DNA of 64,000 bases from Adiantum capillus-veneris (taxonomy: Eukaryota; Streptophyta; Polypodiopsida; Polypodiales; Pteridaceae): NCBI GenBank assembly GCA_014529385.2, contig CM043945.1, positions 99,703,963-99,767,962 on the forward strand, written 5' to 3'. Position 1 is the first letter of the stretch; each line of letters begins with the position of its first letter. This document shows, one piece after another, positions 10,527 through 22,299 of this stretch. The translations under genes and the position numbers were made by a program. The notes under the pieces are model-generated. The model was not told the DNA's origin and searched no databases. It saw nothing but the letters and a program-made list of their open reading frames with translations.

Positions 10527-11720
10527 GTGGGAGCCAGGGAAATGGTAGAACATTGGAGATCCGCTGCTTTCCATGATAAAGAAGTTTGTAGACTACCTGC
10601 GCATCCCAGTACAGTTCAGTTGTTGGAACGAGTTCCGGAATGGATACTCAATGTTGATGATAAAGTGGAAAATCCGCACTGGCAAAGACAGTCTACTGCA
10701 GATTGTCAGTCTTTAGCTCTAGAACTGGAACTTCTACTGGGTAACAAACCAACTTACCGCTGCATGAAGGATATTAGGGTCCAACTCAAGGAAGTTCTAG
10801 TACAACTGCAAGCTGCCAGAGGTGTTTTGGATCAGAGAGTGAAAGCCATTCTTGAGGACCAGATAGCCACTAGTAGAGGACCTCAAACGAGAATGTCAGT
10901 AGGAGCACAGGAAACTGCTCTCCGAACCTTATTCCAGCTAGTGAGAATCACTAGGAAGATGATGCAACAGGAGAACCAGTCTGTTCTCAATTTCCTGGAA
11001 TTTGTGTCTGATTCTCCACTTCTCTTGTATGTTGTTCCAGCAAGAGAAACTGAGCTGCCAAGATTCTTTCCAGCACTGTATCCTCAACATCAAGAACCAG
11101 TTGATCGACTCACATATTTCAAAATAACTGATGAGCTTCAAGATTGGTATGAGCGATCAACTGTGGAATGGAAGACTTGGCAGACATTGCTCAATGATGC
11201 TCTTCAAATCAATGACATTCAGGCAATGAAAGAAGAGCTACATAGGATTCAGCTGTGTATGGGCCAGTGGAAGATTCAGGTCAGAGGATTGACTAGGATT
11301 ACTAATCAGTTGCTACAGCTTATGGTCGAATCTTCCAAACTGCCTGAGAAAGACATTGCAGTAAAGCCGGGTCTAGCACTGCAGTACAGAGAGATGGCTG
11401 AGATTCTTTTCAAAGCTCGCGTCAAAACAAATCAGCCTCTTCCAGAAGGATGGATCCATACTGCTTCGCATTGTCATAAGCTGGCCAGAACCAGACTGAC
11501 CAAGGGCAGGCATACACTCTATGATCCTGACACGAAAACCTATCATTCTCTCACACCTTATGAGGTAGAGATGACCACAGATCGGCGGGATCAGCTTGAG
11601 CAAGAGGCCATTTACCGACTGATTCAGAAGGAGAATGCTGGTGCTAAGACTTCTCAGGCACCGTCCCCGTCAAAAAGCAAAGGCAAAAGGAAGACGGTCC
11701 AATGGAAGGATACTGGGTAG
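10527..11720 (+). CDS. Element A downstream ORF 3, unknown
   Basis: This 397-residue ORF is one of the longest intact frames in element A. It is in frame 3, as is ORF 2, from which a stretch with stops (10368-10526) separates it. It is Leu/Gln/Arg-rich and mostly helical, ends in a basic tail (SKSKGKRKTVQWKDTG), and has no transmembrane segment or zinc motif. It lies immediately upstream of the 3' untranslated part of A. Its identity is unknown. It could be the C-terminal half of one large downstream protein. Confidence 0.5.
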   Translation: MGAREMVEHWRSAAFHDKEVCRLPAHPSTVQLLERVPEWILNVDDKVENPHWQRQSTADCQSLALELELLLGNKPTYRCMKDIRVQLKEVLVQLQAARGVLDQRVKAILEDQIATSRGPQTRMSVGAQETALRTLFQLVRITRKMMQQENQSVLNFLEFVSDSPLLLYVVPARETELPRFFPALYPQHQEPVDRLTYFKITDELQDWYERSTVEWKTWQTLLNDALQINDIQAMKEELHRIQLCMGQWKIQVRGLTRITNQLLQLMVESSKLPEKDIAVKPGLALQYREMAEILFKARVKTNQPLPEGWIHTASHCHKLARTRLTKGRHTLYDPDTKTYHSLTPYEVEMTTDRRDQLEQEAIYRLIQKENAGAKTSQAPSPSKSKGKRKTVQWKDTG

Positions 11721-11908
11721 TTCCATCTCAGAATTCAGTGGCGACTTTTCTTCTCAGCAGGCAGGGAGAGATGACAGTTCTACCTTGGCCTGGTGAGAGC
11801 TCCACCTTGGCCTTTTCCGCTGCCTCCCGTAATCCTTGGTCCTTCTTGAACTCCTGCATCCCAACACCAGAACCAGACAATGGATTTTTCAGTTCCACAC
11901 CAGAACCA
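11721..11908 (+). other. Element A 3' untranslated region, left part
   Basis: Non-coding sequence ends in a motif (GATGGATTTTTCAG-like, first copy near 11877) that recurs at 29124-29140 on the far side of element B. It is a local short tandem repeat of A split by B. The last five bases (AACCA, 11904-11908) are B's target duplication. Confidence 0.7.
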
Positions 11909-12122
11909 TGTAGAGTGCGCAGGTGATGGAGAAGGTAGGAAAGAAGACTACACACACACACCAACACACATCGAGACACACACACACAATCGTTACCCTG
12001 TAGCATCCATTCAACGAGCTGCTCTTCTCTTCTTCTCTTTTGAACTATTATCCAAAGTATATTTACAACATAGTATAGTCAGTGTCCAGCCGCCCATAGC
12101 ACAATGGACATATTCTTTAACA
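11909..12122 (-). repeat. Element B 3' LTR
   Basis: It starts TGTAGAGTGCGC on the + strand and ends TTTAACA, nearly identical to 28905-29118. Next to it a 15-base stretch ending at 12137 repeats the LTR edge (CATATTCTTTAACA), a small duplication at the junction with the polypurine tract. Confidence 0.95.
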
Positions 12123-12131
12123 TCATATTCT

Positions 12132-14177
12132 TTAACACTCCCCCTCAAGCTCAGAGTGAGCTTGCATATGATGGATTCCCAATGCTTCACGAAAGTAGCA
12201 AAACTTCTCCTTTCCAAGAGCTTTTGTGAATATATCCGCAACTTGATCATTTGTCTTCACATACACCAAATCAATCTCACCTGCCAAAACTTTTTCTCTA
12301 ATGAAGTGATAATGGACCTCAATGTGTTTAGTGCGAGCATGGTAGACTGGATTCTTTGCCAACATGATGTTGCTAATATTGTCACAATATATAATGACAC
12401 TGTCAAGATAGTCAAAACCAAAGTCTACCATAAGTACTCTCAACCATGACTCTTCACATGCTGCCAAAGCTGCTCCACGATATTCAGCTTCTGTACTTGA
12501 TAATACTACAGTTGATTGCTTCTTGCTACTCCAACTTATCATACCATTGCCAATGGAAAATGCATAACCACTTGTAGATCTTCTATCCATAAAATCTCCG
12601 GCCCAATCTGCATCCGTGTAACCATAAAGACAAAGCTTCCCATTCTTTTCATAAAACATTCCATAGCTGACAGTGGCTTTCACATATCTCATAATCCGTC
12701 TCACTGCATCAAGATGACTTTTACATGGATTTTGCATGAAGTGACTCACAACACCCACTGCATAACTCAAATCTGGCCTTGTTATTGTCAAGTAAACAAG
12801 GCTTCCAACCATCTTGCGATACATAGTGACATCCTCAATGTAATGTCCATCATCAAACAACTTCACATTTTGATCAAGAGGTGTATCAACCGGCTTGCAC
12901 GCTGTCATTCCATACTTCTCAAGCATATCCAAAGCATATTGTCTTTGTATCATCCAAATTCCTGATAAAGTATCAGCATGACTTCTAGTGAGAATCAAGT
13001 CATCAACATAGATAACAATAATGACGATCTCTCCATCAACATGCTTCAAAAATAATGAGTGATCAGCAGTAGACTGTTTAAATCCAATCTTCTTCAAGCA
13101 TCTGGTTATCTTTTCACACCAAGCTCTAGATGCTTGCTTCAAACCATACAATGCTTTCTTCAACTTACACACATAATATGGAAACTCTGGATGTTGATAA
13201 CCCTCTGGCTGTATCATATAAACTTCTTCTTCCAAGTCACCATTCAAGAATGCATTATCCACATCCATTTGCCGTAACTTCCAACCGAACATACTTGCCA
13301 TTGCTATCACCAATCTGACTATTGTCATCTTTGCAGCTGGACTAAATGTCTCATCATAATCAAGACCTTTTGTTTGTGCATAACCTTTAGCAACAAGCCT
13401 CGCTTTGTATCTTTCCACACTACCATCTGACTTGCACTTGACTTTGTATACCCATTTTGAACCAATTGCTTTCTTTCCACTTGGCAAGCGAACCAAATCC
13501 CAAGTGTCATTCTTCACAAGAGCATCCATCTCATCATCCATAGCTAACTCCCATTCTGATTTTCCAATTGCCTCTTGAAAACATGTAGGCTCTTTATGTT
13601 GCACACGTGAAACCATGTATGCATAATGTGTACGCATGTAACCGTTGTATGTCAATCTATCAACTGGATAACGCACCCTCTCTGATCTTCTCAAATGTGG
13701 TGCACTCTTCTCTTCAACTCTTGCATATGGGGGTACATATTTCTCAATATTCTTAGTGCCAGGTGTCCTCAAATGTGGTAAACCATACTCTTCATCGAGG
13801 CTTTCATCTCCAGAACTCTCTTCAACCACTTTCTTCTTGCCTTTCTCGTCTTGCTTCTTATCTCGCAAACGACCGCTCCATGGGTTGACACTTCCTGTAC
13901 TCTCCTCTGCCATATGTGGTCCTGAAATAGTTCTTGTTGATGGTCCTGGCTTATCAACAACATGATGCACATTCTCTTGCTCTTCATACTCATCTTCTAT
14001 CATCACTGGCTTTGGTTTATACCATGGTTCATGCTCACAAAATCTGACATCTCTACTGACATAAACTTGTCTTGTCGTAGGATCATAGTACTTGTAACCT
14101 TTCTTTTCAACTAGGTAGCCCAAGAATATACACTTCACTGCCTTTGGCTCCATCTTCTTTCTTGCTTCATTTGGCAC
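12132..14177 (-). pseudogene. Element B reverse transcriptase and RNase H
   Basis: This 681-codon stretch opens with the end of integrase and a Glu/Lys linker. RT follows, with WVYKVKCKSDGSVERYKARL, DETFSPAAKMTIVRL, the MDVDNAFLNGDL block, LKKALYGLKQASRAW and active site YVDD near 13000. Copia RNase H then shows GYTDADWAGDFMDRRSTSG, SSTEAEYRGA and ARTKHIEVHYHF. It ends at TAA beside the polypurine tract. Only a TGA at about 14178 separates it from the integrase frame. The enzyme domains themselves look complete. Confidence 0.9.
12138..12146 (-). other. Element B polypurine tract
   Basis: On the - strand this reads GAGGGGGAG, just after the pol stop codon. It is the usual Copia plus-strand primer, a few bases from the LTR. 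Confidence 0.8.
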
Positions 14178-14186
14178 ATGAACATA

Positions 14187-15021
14187 TCAAACACATCCAA
14201 AAACTTTCATGTAGGAAGCTGTTGGCTTGATCCCATAAAGTCTCTCATAAGGTGAAATTTCATGAATGGCAGCTGTTGGTGTTCGTTTCATAATGTGTAC
14301 TGCTGTATGAACTGCTTCAGCCCAATATGTTAATGGCATATTCATCTCATTCATCATGGCTCTTGCAATCTCTGCTATGACTCTATTCTTTCTCTCAGCA
14401 ACTCCATTTTGTTGTGGTGTGTATCTGCAAGTAATCTGTCTTCTTATGCCTTGTTCACGTAAGTAATCATCAAAACTGTGTGACATGTACTCTCCCCCTC
14501 CATCTGTACGTAGGCATTTAATTTGACAACCATTCTCTTTCTCAACCATAACTTTGAACTCCAAAAATACTTCAAGTGCCTCTGACTTTGCCTTTAGAAA
14601 GTAAACCCATGTCATTCTGCTGTAATCATCCGTAAATGTGATAAAATATCGACAACCATTTGGCGTAGCATGATCACAAGGTCCCCAAATATCTGAATGA
14701 ACAATTTCCAAAGGACTTTGGCTAATTCTCCCCTTCTTTGGAAATGGTAAACGAGATTGCTTTCCAAATTGACAAGCTTCACAAACATGATCAAAATTCA
14801 ATCTGCCAAACTTTGGTAATCCACGTACAATTTGATTTGATTGCATATGCTTTAATCTTCTAAAATTGACATGACCAATCCTCTTATGCCATAACTCTGC
14901 CCAATCATCTTGAGTGGATGATTTTTTTGCATACATACCATTGTGTAAACATGGATCTCCAGCTTCCAATGAGAACAAGCGACCTTTCTTTCTTCCACGT
15001 GCCAATATCTTGCCTGGTCTG
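14187..15021 (-). pseudogene. Element B integrase
   Basis: Visible parts are the HHCC zinc region (WHKRIGHVNFRRLKHM, then CEACQFGKQSR), then the core with SDIWGPCDHATPNG, the FTDDYSRMTWVYFL block, RTDGGGEYMS and QQNGVAERKNRVI, giving the DDE residues. The upstream edge at 15021 is the insertion point of C. The 5-base target duplication GTCTG is repeated at 26611-26615, and the frame is kept on both sides. TGA near 14178 breaks the downstream join to RT. Confidence 0.9.
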
Positions 15022-15692
15022 AGTGAGGTCCCCACCCCGTCGTATCAAACAACGGATCTGATGGTAAACCTGGTGGCCACTAGATCTATAGCGGAAGCAA
15101 ACCAAATGGTTCAGGGTTCAACTAGCGGACGATCTCTCATCACAAAGTGAGTCGAGTTCGAGCCTACTAGCAACGAGATCTAGCTCCACCTCGCAGGGGA
15201 AGCGTACTTAACTATCTAGCGATCCTAAGACCCACCTTCTAAGAGGAGAGAAACCCCGAGTGCCTTTTTCCCCATGTTTTAGAGGCACGTACTCTCGAGG
15301 ATTCTCCGCTCTAGGGGCAATGAGTAATACCAATATCGATTAAGCACTATGGGGACAGAGAGTTCCCGACCAATCGGGACCACCCATCTTGTAGGCTTTG
15401 GCAATCCGAGCCAAGCCCCCACTTTCCACCCCCACACTCACACTTCATCGTGTGACCTAATTACTACTACAAAGGTTGTTCAACATAAATATTCCTTGTT
15501 CAATTCCGAATCACATGGTTCGTTAAAACAGCCCTTCAACCAGTATTGCAAACAACACCAAGACAGAATTCTAGTAAAAATTCTACTCAAACTTATTCAT
15601 AAAAATTCCAATGTCCTGGAGGTAGAACATCCCCCCTCCAGCGAGAGTTCACTCCTCCCGTTGTCGCCTAGTTGTCCATACAACTAGGTCTG

Positions 15693-15812
15693 TCCATCGC
15701 ATAGAAAGCATGTCATGGACACTCCCACCGCATAGAAATCAAGCCGTGGGTTCCCACCGCATACAAAGCAAGTCGTGGGTATCCACCGCATAGAAAGCAA
15801 GTCGTGGATTCA
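15693..15812. repeat. ~28-bp imperfect tandem repeat inside the left LTR of C
   Basis: There are four imperfect copies of a unit like CCACCGCATAGAAAGCAAG followed by TCGTGG. They lie within the block missing from the right LTR, where repeat-mediated deletion may have acted. Confidence 0.75.
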
Positions 15813-17066
15813 AGAGCCCTTAACGAGGAACTCTGCCCCCTGTGATCAGTAGGGGGGATCAGGACTGATTCAACATTGGAAATAAAATGAACATGCCAAG
15901 CTAAATTTTTCCTAGCAGACATTCTTTCCTCTTGCAAACAGCATACCCATCAAACATTACCTTCCTACTTTAGAACTTCATGTACAATGATTTCAATGCC
16001 GAGGTTTCTGTCGGATTTCTCCAACATGTTTGGGGATATGAGCATTCCTAACTAGCGTATGCAATGTTAATTTAAACAACTTGAATAAAAATATGATCTA
16101 CCTCTTCCACTTCTTCATCGATGGCCCGTGAGATGTCCGGTATTTGTTCCTCCATGGGAGCCTTCCCCTTCCCGTTAACATTGCTCGTTCCTGCCTCGCG
16201 ATCATGGGCACCACCGAAGCGCGTCCTCTTAACCGGGGCCATTTCTCACTACTTTAAATGATTAGCTTGGAGAAAGAGCTAAGGTTCACAAGCATCATAA
16301 CAGTCCAATGGGTAGATTAGTGACATCAATTAATCCCTCCTATATGAGAGTCTAGATTTCTTTCATAAAGCAATCATTAAGGATGGCACATAATCCTATG
16401 GGAACCGTCTCTAAGATAATTATTCGGCTTACATGATCAAGAATAATTAGGATTTTTCTATTGGAATTACCAGAGAATTGGATTAAGTATGATTAAACTG
16501 TTTCCTAGCAATTAGATGATGCAGATTTACCCTATGCATATGTGTGAGGAAAACCCAATTCTTAGAGACTTATTGACGGAATAATTTCTCCTTAATTACG
16601 TCTTAATGCATAAGAGAAATGAATTCAATTAAGCTACAATGTTAATGAGTGATTACAATAGTGATTCTCTTCAATCTGCACAAATACTAGCTTATCGATT
16701 AATTACTATGCTATCTAGAGAGAGAAGATTCTGATAATTATGCTCTAATCATTAATCGAGAGTGAAGAATGGCTGATAATTCAGCTATGGAATGATGATT
16801 ACATAATAGAGTACGAATAAGGAGAATTTAGAGAGTAGTCATAGAGATTTTCGACTAGGAATAGGCATAATGTATGAGAAATTTTTGGTGGTAGAGAAAG
16901 GGATTTTCAGATGGCATTAATTAAATTGTCGCTACCGTGATTAAGAGCTGGTAATCTTCTCGATTTTTTGATCTAATCGAGCTTCTTGAGATGAAAATTC
17001 GGCAGCACCTCCCTCCTAGCTTCTTCTTCAATAGGTGTGTGATTTGGCAGCACCTCCCCAATGCAT

Positions 17067-17135
17067 GTGGGTGTGTGTGTATGCAGTGTGTGTGTGTGTG
17101 ATCATAAGTGTGTGTGCGTGTGTGTGTGTGTGTGC
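17067..17135. repeat. (TG)n microsatellite in left LTR of C
   Basis: Two TG runs are separated by ATGCAG and ATCATAA interruptions. The matching tract in the right LTR is at 24551-24621, with small length differences. Confidence 0.95.
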
Positions 17136-17798
17136 AAGACTTTAAATAGGCTCCTACAGGCTGAAAGTCGATCTAGGTTGCTAAATATATCTGGGAGCTT
17201 CTCCAGTTAAGCATGGCAAGTCCAGTTCTCTGCCCACCAAGTGTCAGGTTGGCTTGGTTAACTGGTTCTGAGACTGAGTTGCACGCTTGGCAGCTTCCCC
17301 ATGACTCCCACAAAGCAAGAGGGCGCCCCCTAGCTGCTAAAGCTGATCTGGAGTGGCCTGGGACCTGTTCCCACACAGTCCTGGGCCCCCTGTGCCTCCT
17401 CGGACAATTTTTAGGAAATTTGGTTCTATGCTAAAACGGGTCATACGAATTGGATTTTGATGCCATAAATTGCCATACAAAGCTCTAACTAAGGCGTACT
17501 GGCCCGAGTACCTGCCATATTTAGCAGCCCCCGGGGTTCAAAAATGCATTTTTCTCAAATTTGGGGTACGGGTGCAGTTTTTCGAGACGATCAAAACTGG
17601 ACGGGTCGGGTGACCAAAAAGTTACTATTTTTGGAAATTTTTCACAAAAATTATTTTAATTCACATTTTGAAGCTTGATAACATTCTAAACATCATGGCA
17701 CTGACAGAATTTGGAAAACTGCTAAAATTAGTAACTTATTTCATTGTATTCATTTTGTGGTACAAGGGTGCTCTTGTGATCGGGTCAGAGACCTTACA

Positions 17799-17808
17799 AC
17801 CTCCCCAA
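17799..17808 (-). other. Element C polypurine tract
   Basis: TTGGGGAGGT on the - strand directly abuts the start of the 3' LTR (TGTAAGGTC). It is the expected plus-strand primer position. Confidence 0.75.
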
Positions 17809-17829
17809 CGTGAAAAATTTGAGATGTCC

Positions 17830-18420
17830 TCATCTCAAGAATGAGTTTGGGTAATCTTTTAAGAGCGTCGATTCGTCTTCCCAAGTTGCATCTTCTTCAG
17901 GGTAATCCTTCCACTTTACCAGATGCTCCGTGATAGTTCTATTGCGTAATTTCCTTTCTCTTGTTTCAAGTATCTAGTCAGGTTGGAGTTCGAGAACTCC
18001 TTGTGCTGGCATGACTATCTGAGCTGAGTCCAAAAATTGATCAGGGTTAGGAACATAGGGTTTGAGTAAGCTGACGTGGAACACATCATGAACCTTCAAG
18101 TTTGCAGGTAACTTTAGCTTGTAGGCTTTGTCACTCACAACCTTAATGATCTCGAATGGTCCACAGTACCTTGGGCTAAGCTTCTTATATTTGCCTAGTG
18201 ATAAGTTGCTTTTCTTTGGTCGGACTCGCAGAAAAACTTTATCCCCTTCTTTGAAAGTCCTTTCCAAACGATTCTTATCTGCATAGTGCTTCTGTCTATC
18301 CCGAGATGCCTGAATGTCCTGGCAAATAGCTCTAGTCTGTGCTTCCATATCTTCTAACATCTTTCTAGAGGCTTCTACTCTGATGGTTGGATCTGAAAAG
18401 TTCAGTGGTGCTAAACAGTC
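17830..18420 (-). pseudogene. Element C integrase C-terminus and chromodomain
   Basis: The integrase tail shows [42 protein letters not shown] and [14 protein letters not shown], the conserved GPF/Y block. After an in-frame TAG (about 17974) the same frame gives a chromodomain, HLVKWKDYPEEDATWED, ending at TGA 17830. Chromodomains steer integration to particular chromatin. This one places C in the chromovirus branch. Another stop lies near 18420. Confidence 0.88.
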
Positions 18421-18996
18421 CTATCCATAAAGAGCTTTGAAAGGTGACATTCCAATGCTTCTGTGTTCGAAAGAGTTATAAGCATATTCTACCAAAGGTA
18501 GATATTGTAACCACTTCTTTGGCTCTTGTGAACAATAGGCTCTGAGAATGTCCTCGATGACTTGATTAACTCTTTCGGTTTTCTCGTCAGTCTGCGGATG
18601 ATACGCTGTGCTGAAGGCTAATTGTGACCCAATAGATTGGAAAAGAGAGGTCCAAAATTTTGATGTAAACTTGGCATCTCTATCGCTGACGATACGCTTG
18701 GGTAGACCATGTAACCTAAAAATATCCTTGATGAATACCCGACTAACATCTGAAGCAGTAAAGTTCGTCTTTACGGGTATTAGATGAGCCACTTTTGTGA
18801 GCATATCAACAACCACGAAAACAGAATCATAACCTCCTGTGGAAGGTAATCCTGTGACAAAATCCATACTGATGCATTCCCACTTCATCTGGGGTATGTC
18901 AAGAGGTTGAAGTTGCCCTCGTAATTTGATCCTTTCGGCCTTTATCCGTTGACAAGAAAGACATTGCCTCACATAGCGAAGTATGTCTCCCTTCAT
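18421..18996 (-). pseudogene. Element C integrase core
   Basis: The zinc-finger end CLSCQRIKAE leads into the core: CISMDFVTGLP, IVSDRDAKFTS, and HPQTDEKTERVNQ carrying the DDE Glu. The frame is open for 191 codons and flanked by stops on both sides. Confidence 0.88.
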
Positions 18997-19002
18997 TCTA
19001 GA

Positions 19003-19209
19003 CTAGAAATAACTCCTTCTGACGGCGTGAAGATTTTTAGCATAGCCTGGGTGTCCGGATGTAGGGCTATTGTGTGCTTCATATAGAATGGCCTTCTTTA
19101 AAGCTGGGTCTCTGGGTACACAAAGTCTATGTCTGTAGTAAAGACATCCTCCCATAAGAGAGTAATCTTTAGCTTCAGGCATCTTATTCTGCTGGACTAA
19201 TGAAGCCAT
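19003..19209 (-). pseudogene. Element C integrase N-terminal zinc region
   Basis: It reads CVPRDPALKKAILYEAHNSP then TSGHPGYAKNLHAVRRSYF, giving the two His of the HHCC finger. A stop separates it from the Cys pair in the next block. Confidence 0.8.
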
Positions 19210-19220
19210 ACGTTGGTACT

Positions 19221-20162
19221 CTAGATCTTCGAGGGATGCTTCTTTGATTCTATCCCAGATAGGTTATTTGGAATAGAGATAGCTCCGAGAAACGATTTTC
19301 GGCTAAGACCATCTGCAACTGCGTTTTCCTTCCCTGGTCTATACTTTATGTCAAGGTCATATTCCTGTAATAGCTCTATCCATCGCCGTTGTCGCATATT
19401 GAGAATGGGTTGAGTAAAAATCCACTTTAAACTCTTGTGGTCTGTAACCAACTGAAACCTGCGTCCAAGAAGATAATGTCTCCATAACTTCAGTGCATGT
19501 ATAACTACTAAAAGTTCCAGATCATGAGTGGGATAATTCTTCTCATGATCCCTCAGCTTTCGCGAAGTATACGCCACCGGTCTTCTTTCTTGAGTAAGAA
19601 CTCTGCCTAGAGCAGACTTACTAGCATCTGTCGCTACTTCAAATTCTTTACTGAAGTCTGGAAGCTTTAAAATAGGAGCTGAGACCAAGAACTCTTTTAG
19701 CTTAGCAAAGCTAGACTCATGCTCGGTCTTCCAATCGATCCTCATTCCTTTCTTCAGGATTTCCGTCAAAGGTTCAACAATACGTGCATAATTCTTGACA
19801 AAAATCCTGTACCATCCCGTTATTCCAAGAAATCCCCTTACTTCGCTGACAGTGGATGGTTGAGGCCAGTCAACGATGTCCTTGACTTTGTCTGGGTCCA
19901 CTGAAATCCCTTCAACCGAAATGACAAATCCAAGATAGTTGACCTTTGGTGAGCAAAAAGTGTACTTGCTCTCCTTAGCGTAAAGTTGGTGTTTCCGAAG
20001 AAGATCAAGTACTTTGCGAACATGTTCTTCGTGATCTGCCTTGTCTTTGGAATAGATCAGAATGTCATCAAAGAAAACCAAGACAAAATCATCGAGGTAA
20101 GGTCTGAAATATCCTGCATAAGTCGGTTGAAGCTTGCAGGAGCATTTGTTAGACCAAAACAC
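19221..20162 (-). pseudogene. Element C RT C-terminal half and RNase H
   Basis: The RT active site reads [12 protein letters not shown]. The thumb is GFVISVEGISVDPDKVKDI and the connection FLGITGWYRIFVKNYARI. RNase H follows with EVATDASKSALGRVLTQ, DLELLVVIHALKLWRHYL and VTDHKSLKWIF, ending NAVADGLSRK. A frame shift near 20100 separates it from the upstream RT half. Confidence 0.88.
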
Positions 20163-21346
20163 ATTACTGTGAATTCGTAGTGCCCATACCTAGTATTGAA
20201 AGCTGTCTTCGGAATATCTGATTCCTTGATCCTGATTTGGTAATATCCTGACCTTAGATCTATCTTTGTAAATATTTTGGCGCCATGGAGTCTGTCCAAA
20301 AGTTCGTCAATCCTTGGAATTGGATACTTGTTCTTGACAGTTACCTGGTTCAGTCCACGATAGTCTATGCATAGCCTTAAGGTCCCATCCTTCTTCTTTT
20401 GGAAAAGAACTGGAGCACCCCAAGGAGAAGTACTGGGTCGAATGAATCCTTGCTCAATGAGTTGCCTAAGTTGTTCTTTGAGTTCGATGGCCTCCGGAAG
20501 TGACATTTTATAAGGTCTTTTTGAGATAGGTTCACACCCAGGGATAGTCTCAATCTCATGATCTACCTCTCTCTGTGGTGGAAGATTCGTAAGGTCTTCG
20601 GGGAATACATCATCATACTCTCTCAACCAGTTTGGTCGAAGTGAGGTATCTGATTGGTCCACCTTGTTGAGTTTAACTGCATATATTTGCTGACCCTTCC
20701 TTAGTCCCTTCAAAAGTCTGTTGGCCTTAACTAGAGTAGCCTTAGGCCTCCCATTTTCCCCCTGGATTAAGGCTTCATTACCCAAGTTATCTGTAAAGGT
20801 AAAATTCCCTTGTGCACAATGTATGTGGGCCCTATTTTTCTTTAGCCAGTCCATCCCTAGTATCCCATCAAAGAATCCTAAGGGTAAGGTTCGAAATTGG
20901 GCAGAAGTTGGGTGTCCCCCTAAATCGAAGTCAATTTTGCCCGCAGAGTGTTGAGATACTACCTCCTTGCCGTTTGCTAACTCGACAACTAGCTTGCTTG
21001 ATGGATACTTATCTAGCTTAAGCTTTCTCATGCATTTGGGTGAAAGAAATGAAAGAGTACTGCCACAATCTATAAGGAAGTTAACTTGTTCACCTCTGAG
21101 AGATCCTGGAGTATGAATGACTGCGTATTGCTCGCAACCATTGGGATTGTCAATTGCAGCATGTAGGGTTGCTCTCTCCACTGCTTCATCACCCACAGTT
21201 GGTTGAACTACTGCGGCATTTACTCTGGCGGTAGCTCCACGCCCTCGCCCTCTGTTCATTCTTCCGCGTCCTCCTCTTCCATTAACTTGGCCACGCCCAC
21301 GGGTATTCAAGGGTATGGAATTGGCATTGGTTGCATGAATGTTCAT
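20057..21346 (-). pseudogene. Element C protease and RT N-terminal half
   Basis: An Arg/Gly-rich stretch ([20 protein letters not shown]) after the Gag finger leads to the protease with [16 protein letters not shown] (DCG replaces DSG/DTG) and [18 protein letters not shown] begins with [34 protein letters not shown], the [13 protein letters not shown] block and [10 protein letters not shown], then shifts frame just before the active site. Confidence 0.88.
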
Positions 21347-21361
21347 GGGGCAATTGGATCT

Positions 21362-22079
21362 CTAGTGTCCATGCTCGCTGCAACCATAGCATCGAACATG
21401 AGGGAACTCCATGGTTGTGGTGGTAGCCACAATAGGGCGCTGGTTATAGGTTTGGTTGGCTGGTCTGTTTTCCCAAGCAGTGTTCCTTGCCCTCTTTGCC
21501 CAATGATTCCTCCTATTCTGATTAGCCTTTTGTACTTCGAGAGCTAGAGGTTTAGCCCTCAACAAGGCATCCTGTAGTGTTGACGGCCTGAGAGCCTCCA
21601 ACCGAGTGTTCAAGGGATCGATTAATCCTTGACAGAACCTTGCCACTTGTTGTTCCAAGGTCATCTTAGGAGCATATCTCCGAAGAGTGACAAACTTTGC
21701 AGAGTATTCTTTGACAGTTGAATTCAGCTGCCGCAGTGAAAAGAATTCATTCATTCTCAAGGTCCTATAGGCAGGTGGTAAATAACGCCCCATTATCGCA
21801 GCTTTGATGTCTTCCCAAGATTGGGAAGATCCTTTAATTTCCAGGTCTCTGCAATGTTGCTTCCACCATATCTTGGCATCGCCAGTCAAGCGGAACATCG
21901 CAAGCATGGTCTGATTTACGGGGTGGGTCCCTGAAGCTTCAAAGTAATCGTCCATGGCTTCCATCCATACTTCCACATCTCTCTCCACATTTGCCCCCTC
22001 GCCCTTAAAGATCGGAGGTTGGGCTTGTTTGAGGAGAAGCTTCTTCTCTTGCGCTACCGAGTACAGAGCAACAGGCGGT
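21362..22079 (-). pseudogene. Element C gag
   Basis: It can be read from about 22079 (PPVALYSVAQEKK). The ATG at 21988 is internal to this frame. The capsid core has VWMEAMDDYFEASG, AKIWWKQHC, SWEDIKAAIMGRYLP, EFFSLRQLNSTVKEYSAKF and FCQGLIDPLNTRL. The zinc knuckle CYGCSEHGH is interrupted by TAG near 21362, after which RSNC completes the CCHC. This is a chromovirus Gag. Region 22080-22299 upstream has no clear frame. Confidence 0.85.
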
Positions 22080-22299
22080 ACCTACATGGGTTATACGAAA
22101 TTCTTGATACCATTACTTGGATTTCAAAATAGACACGAGACTTTAAATAAAATTCAAGATTCTACTTTATCAGGAGACAGAGATTCAGAGACAAAAAGCA
22201 CTTTATTGATGGAAATTATTACAATCAAAACTCCTCAAGGTTTAGAATGACTGATGATCGCTTATTACATGGCTTTATGGATTTGCGTATAACATACGC

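Larger units (their letters stand above)
15022..17798 (-). repeat. Element C 3' LTR (left), with empty TTAA site
   Basis: It is 2777 bp, beginning AGTGAGGTCC (the other LTR has TGTGAGGTCC) and ending GACCTTACA. It matches 22920-26610 except for a 417-base block (about 15555-15971) absent from the right LTR, and for D2. Its sequence ACTTTAAATAGGCTCC near 17138-17153 is the uninterrupted target of D2. Divergence between the LTRs is uneven: by eye about 15 differences in the first 410 bases and about 2 in a later 600. Confidence 0.93.

Noticed and set aside
10527-11720. Envelope-like gene of element A
   Set aside because: No signal peptide, membrane segment or fusion-like region is visible. The position alone is not enough.
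17173-17434. ORFs on both strands repeated at 25939-26245
   Set aside because: They lie in the non-coding LTR of element C and appear twice only because the LTR is duplicated.
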